From the NCBI GenBank assembly GCA_015956445.1, contig WIUZ02000018.1:620001-684000 (forward strand): a stretch of DNA of 64,000 nt, given 5' to 3'. The DNA is from Thelephora terrestris. Taxonomy: Eukaryota > Basidiomycota > Agaricomycetes > Thelephorales > Thelephoraceae. Shown here piece after piece: positions 63,701 to 64,000 of this stretch. Positions within the stretch are counted from its first letter, which is position 1; the number at the start of each line of letters is the position of its first letter. The notes below the pieces were generated by a model, which ran no database searches, was not told the origin of the DNA, and saw nothing but the letters and a program-made list of their open reading frames with translations. The translations under genes and the position numbers were made by a program.

Positions 63701-64000
63701 CTTGCGGTCGACCACTCGTCTGTATCCAATCGCATTGTCTCATCAAGTCAACAAGTGCCTCTCCTCGGATATCGCGAGCCTTGTTTCGCTTTGCGCCTTC
63801 CAAGTCGATCGCGGTTTCGAACTCTGCTTCAATTGTTCCGTGGAGGGCTCTCGTCATTGCCCGTGATTCCCGTGACTTCTCTGCACGTTTTCGCATCCGT
63901 TCGGCATCGCGTTCATCCTGACACTCATGGATTGCTTCCCAGTTGTTCAAGATCTGTTGGTGCCTCTCCGTGAACCGTGTACTCTCGAAAACTTGATCGG
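60771..64000 (-). CDS. Helitron PIF1-type helicase fused to a USP-like cysteine-peptidase domain (5' part outside)
   Basis: The frame is open from the window edge (RHQQILNNWEAIHECQDERD near 63,960) to the stop at 60,771, about 1,075 codons without intron. Helicase motifs: Walker A MLMTGPGGTGKTHAVRAL (about 63,280-63,225), GPTGTSAKQIGGMTVHKGLG, Walker B WLFVDEVSLIGAQLLAQIDH, GDFYQYPPVG, and the late motif AITGHAAQGKTLPQVLIDLS with YVSASRAQ. After a linker comes a separate domain (about 61,700-60,800): VWLANSCAYDTFFMLLFSLY (Cys box), paired cysteines CNNGC and CNRCQG like the USP zinc fingers, and YYNGNHFVGAWANEDGSCWG then YDGLARGG (His/Asp box). All three catalytic positions seem present. Known: helicase motifs are those of Helitrons; OTU or ULP peptidases occur in some. 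A USP-type fusion is less familiar to me. Likely intact in this window. Confidence 0.88.
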   Translation of the reverse strand, partial: DQVFESTRFTERHQQILNNWEAIHECQDERDAERMRKRAEKSRESRAMTRALHGTIEAEFETAIDLEGAKRNKARDIRGEALVDLMRQCDWIQTSGRPQVQTQACDASMTDEFVCPEPTTSQLKEWTVAIKQQESVTMARRRNASNISEQADIRETESLTSHPPFEQPSVSRAPIPATEATKQNAASSSVAETVRSVAENFGLNGKQKMVYDIIAQKFIEQNVLKVDDGREPLRMLMTGPGGTGKTHAVRALQELMRLHNSQHLIRFLGPTGTSAKQIGGMTVHKGLGLSIALKPHGRGNRKAGESNEDYTVGISVKNRTLIRDEWRNVLWLFVDEVSLIGAQLLAQIDHALRYAKENENEWFGGINIIFAGDFYQYPPVGSKPLYTPIQSKAPQSSSDIEKRLGRLAWKSVNTVIALDKQQRMKGDPEFAAAVGRLRIRECHLGDVELFNERVVKSTRHPHGLNMGGERRTATMLVGTNFIRELLNNSKAKSSCTGELIYCAAHDMVDGMEPALDERKRLLGLNLADFSSEGALPGLIPLYVGMPVILRNRNISTELGITNGSQAVVRKIFTEPCANNYSVAKCIIVEFPDSSVQIPGLPLHCFPLTPTTWKFTTILSDGMGSKRNVHVSRSQLNLQPAFAITGHAAQGKTLPQVLIDLSEGGFAAYVSASRAQTRDGLFITDTITLEHLNKPVSSNLRQECRRLERLEHNTKLRYGFEIGQILPPLDPETETDTSADPDLGSRPILSPTLPQTSCRRSLPGLDSNHMTDDHMGDDADVPIAGCVWLANSCAYDTFFMLLFSLYKDSSHSMRQAFVNSGPWFKLVSEMFDYLMIPANIRDPSCFSKCRDDLRSTLSTYDPRMFPKPGQEHTSILRVFEAFEINSCWSQTLSQVFVCNNGCTEKRDAFWVPGVCEQSAWTNAARTVDFEYGLTEASIQLFVDLQIAAKIRRGLTSQCNRCQGTRTSSVVLLMPSPWLFIRIPPNVHPQPEISETLELRGEAGFIKYRLFGTVYYNGNHFVGAWANEDGSCWGYDGLARGGRPEWLRSVNLATLREYSNSQIHIALYSICGPTPLS

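Larger units (their letters stand above)
58787..64000 (-). mobile_element. Helitron, 3' part (continues beyond the window)
   Basis: On the minus strand the presumed 3' terminus is a 14-bp-stem hairpin (58,801-58,831), a 10-nt gap, then CTAA (58,790-58,787), the hairpin-plus-CTRR end that defines Helitrons. Upstream on the same strand lie a companion gene and a PIF1-type helicase gene whose frame is open past 64,000; the Rep nuclease domain would lie outside. The next host base is G rather than the usual T. Rolling-circle transposition is known for the class. Confidence 0.72.

Overview
The window is from a basidiomycete fungus, almost certainly an Agaricomycete. The signs are many 45-80 bp GT-AG introns, F-box proteins with the LPPETLG-type box, BTB and DUF4246 proteins, a basidiomycete tnp2-type CACTA transposase, a PIF1-type Helitron helicase, and two lipopeptide mating-pheromone precursors ending in CaaX boxes. 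I see no rRNA, tRNA or CRISPR array.

Layout. (1) 1-11.1 kb: a head-to-tail array of one gene family. Each member has two BTB-like halves and a C-terminal eight-cysteine zinc module. There are three long copies, a 3' end of a fourth at the window edge, and a decayed fragment. (2) 11.1-37.5 kb: a nested heap of mobile DNA. It holds at least four families of LTR-like insertions (TG...CA ends, 5-bp target duplications), three of which are 2.3-2.9 kb long and carry their own intron-bearing or divergent genes instead of retrotransposon proteins. It also holds a CACTA transposon with exact ends (23,205-29,061), two CACTG-ended MITEs and a TA-flanked mariner-like MITE. (3) 37.7-46 kb: host genes: a DUF4246 protein whose first residues copy the histone H3 tail, a P-loop NTPase with a poly-glutamate tract, and an F-box protein. 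(4) 46.8-52.7 kb: a signalling-peptide region with two tandem pheromone precursors, a secreted KR-cleaved repeat peptide precursor, and scraps that may come from 7-TM proteins. (5) 53-58 kb: an F-box gene and a Crinkler/RHS-like P-loop NTPase-nuclease gene. (6) 58.8-64 kb: the 3' part of a Helitron on the minus strand, with a terminal hairpin plus CTAA, a companion gene, and a helicase fused to a ubiquitin-protease-like domain; it runs off the window.

How it fits together. The pheromone pair (47.25 and 48.93 kb) marks this as mating-type B (pheromone/receptor)-like territory, although no intact STE3 receptor is visible. Within 2 kb lies a second peptide precursor of quite different design: signal peptide, four copies of a W-EWGTN-GNYY module, KR sites and X-Pro spacers, like ascomycete alpha-factor. 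The transposon heap can be ordered by target duplications: an older coiled-coil coding unit was cut by a CACTA, two MITEs and LTR-like elements, and several of those were themselves hit later.

Strongest candidates for something undescribed: the gene-carrying long LTR-like families, the KR-processed repeat peptide next to lipopeptide pheromones, and the H3-tail mimic on DUF4246. Gene functions were assigned from remembered family motifs; no database search was run.
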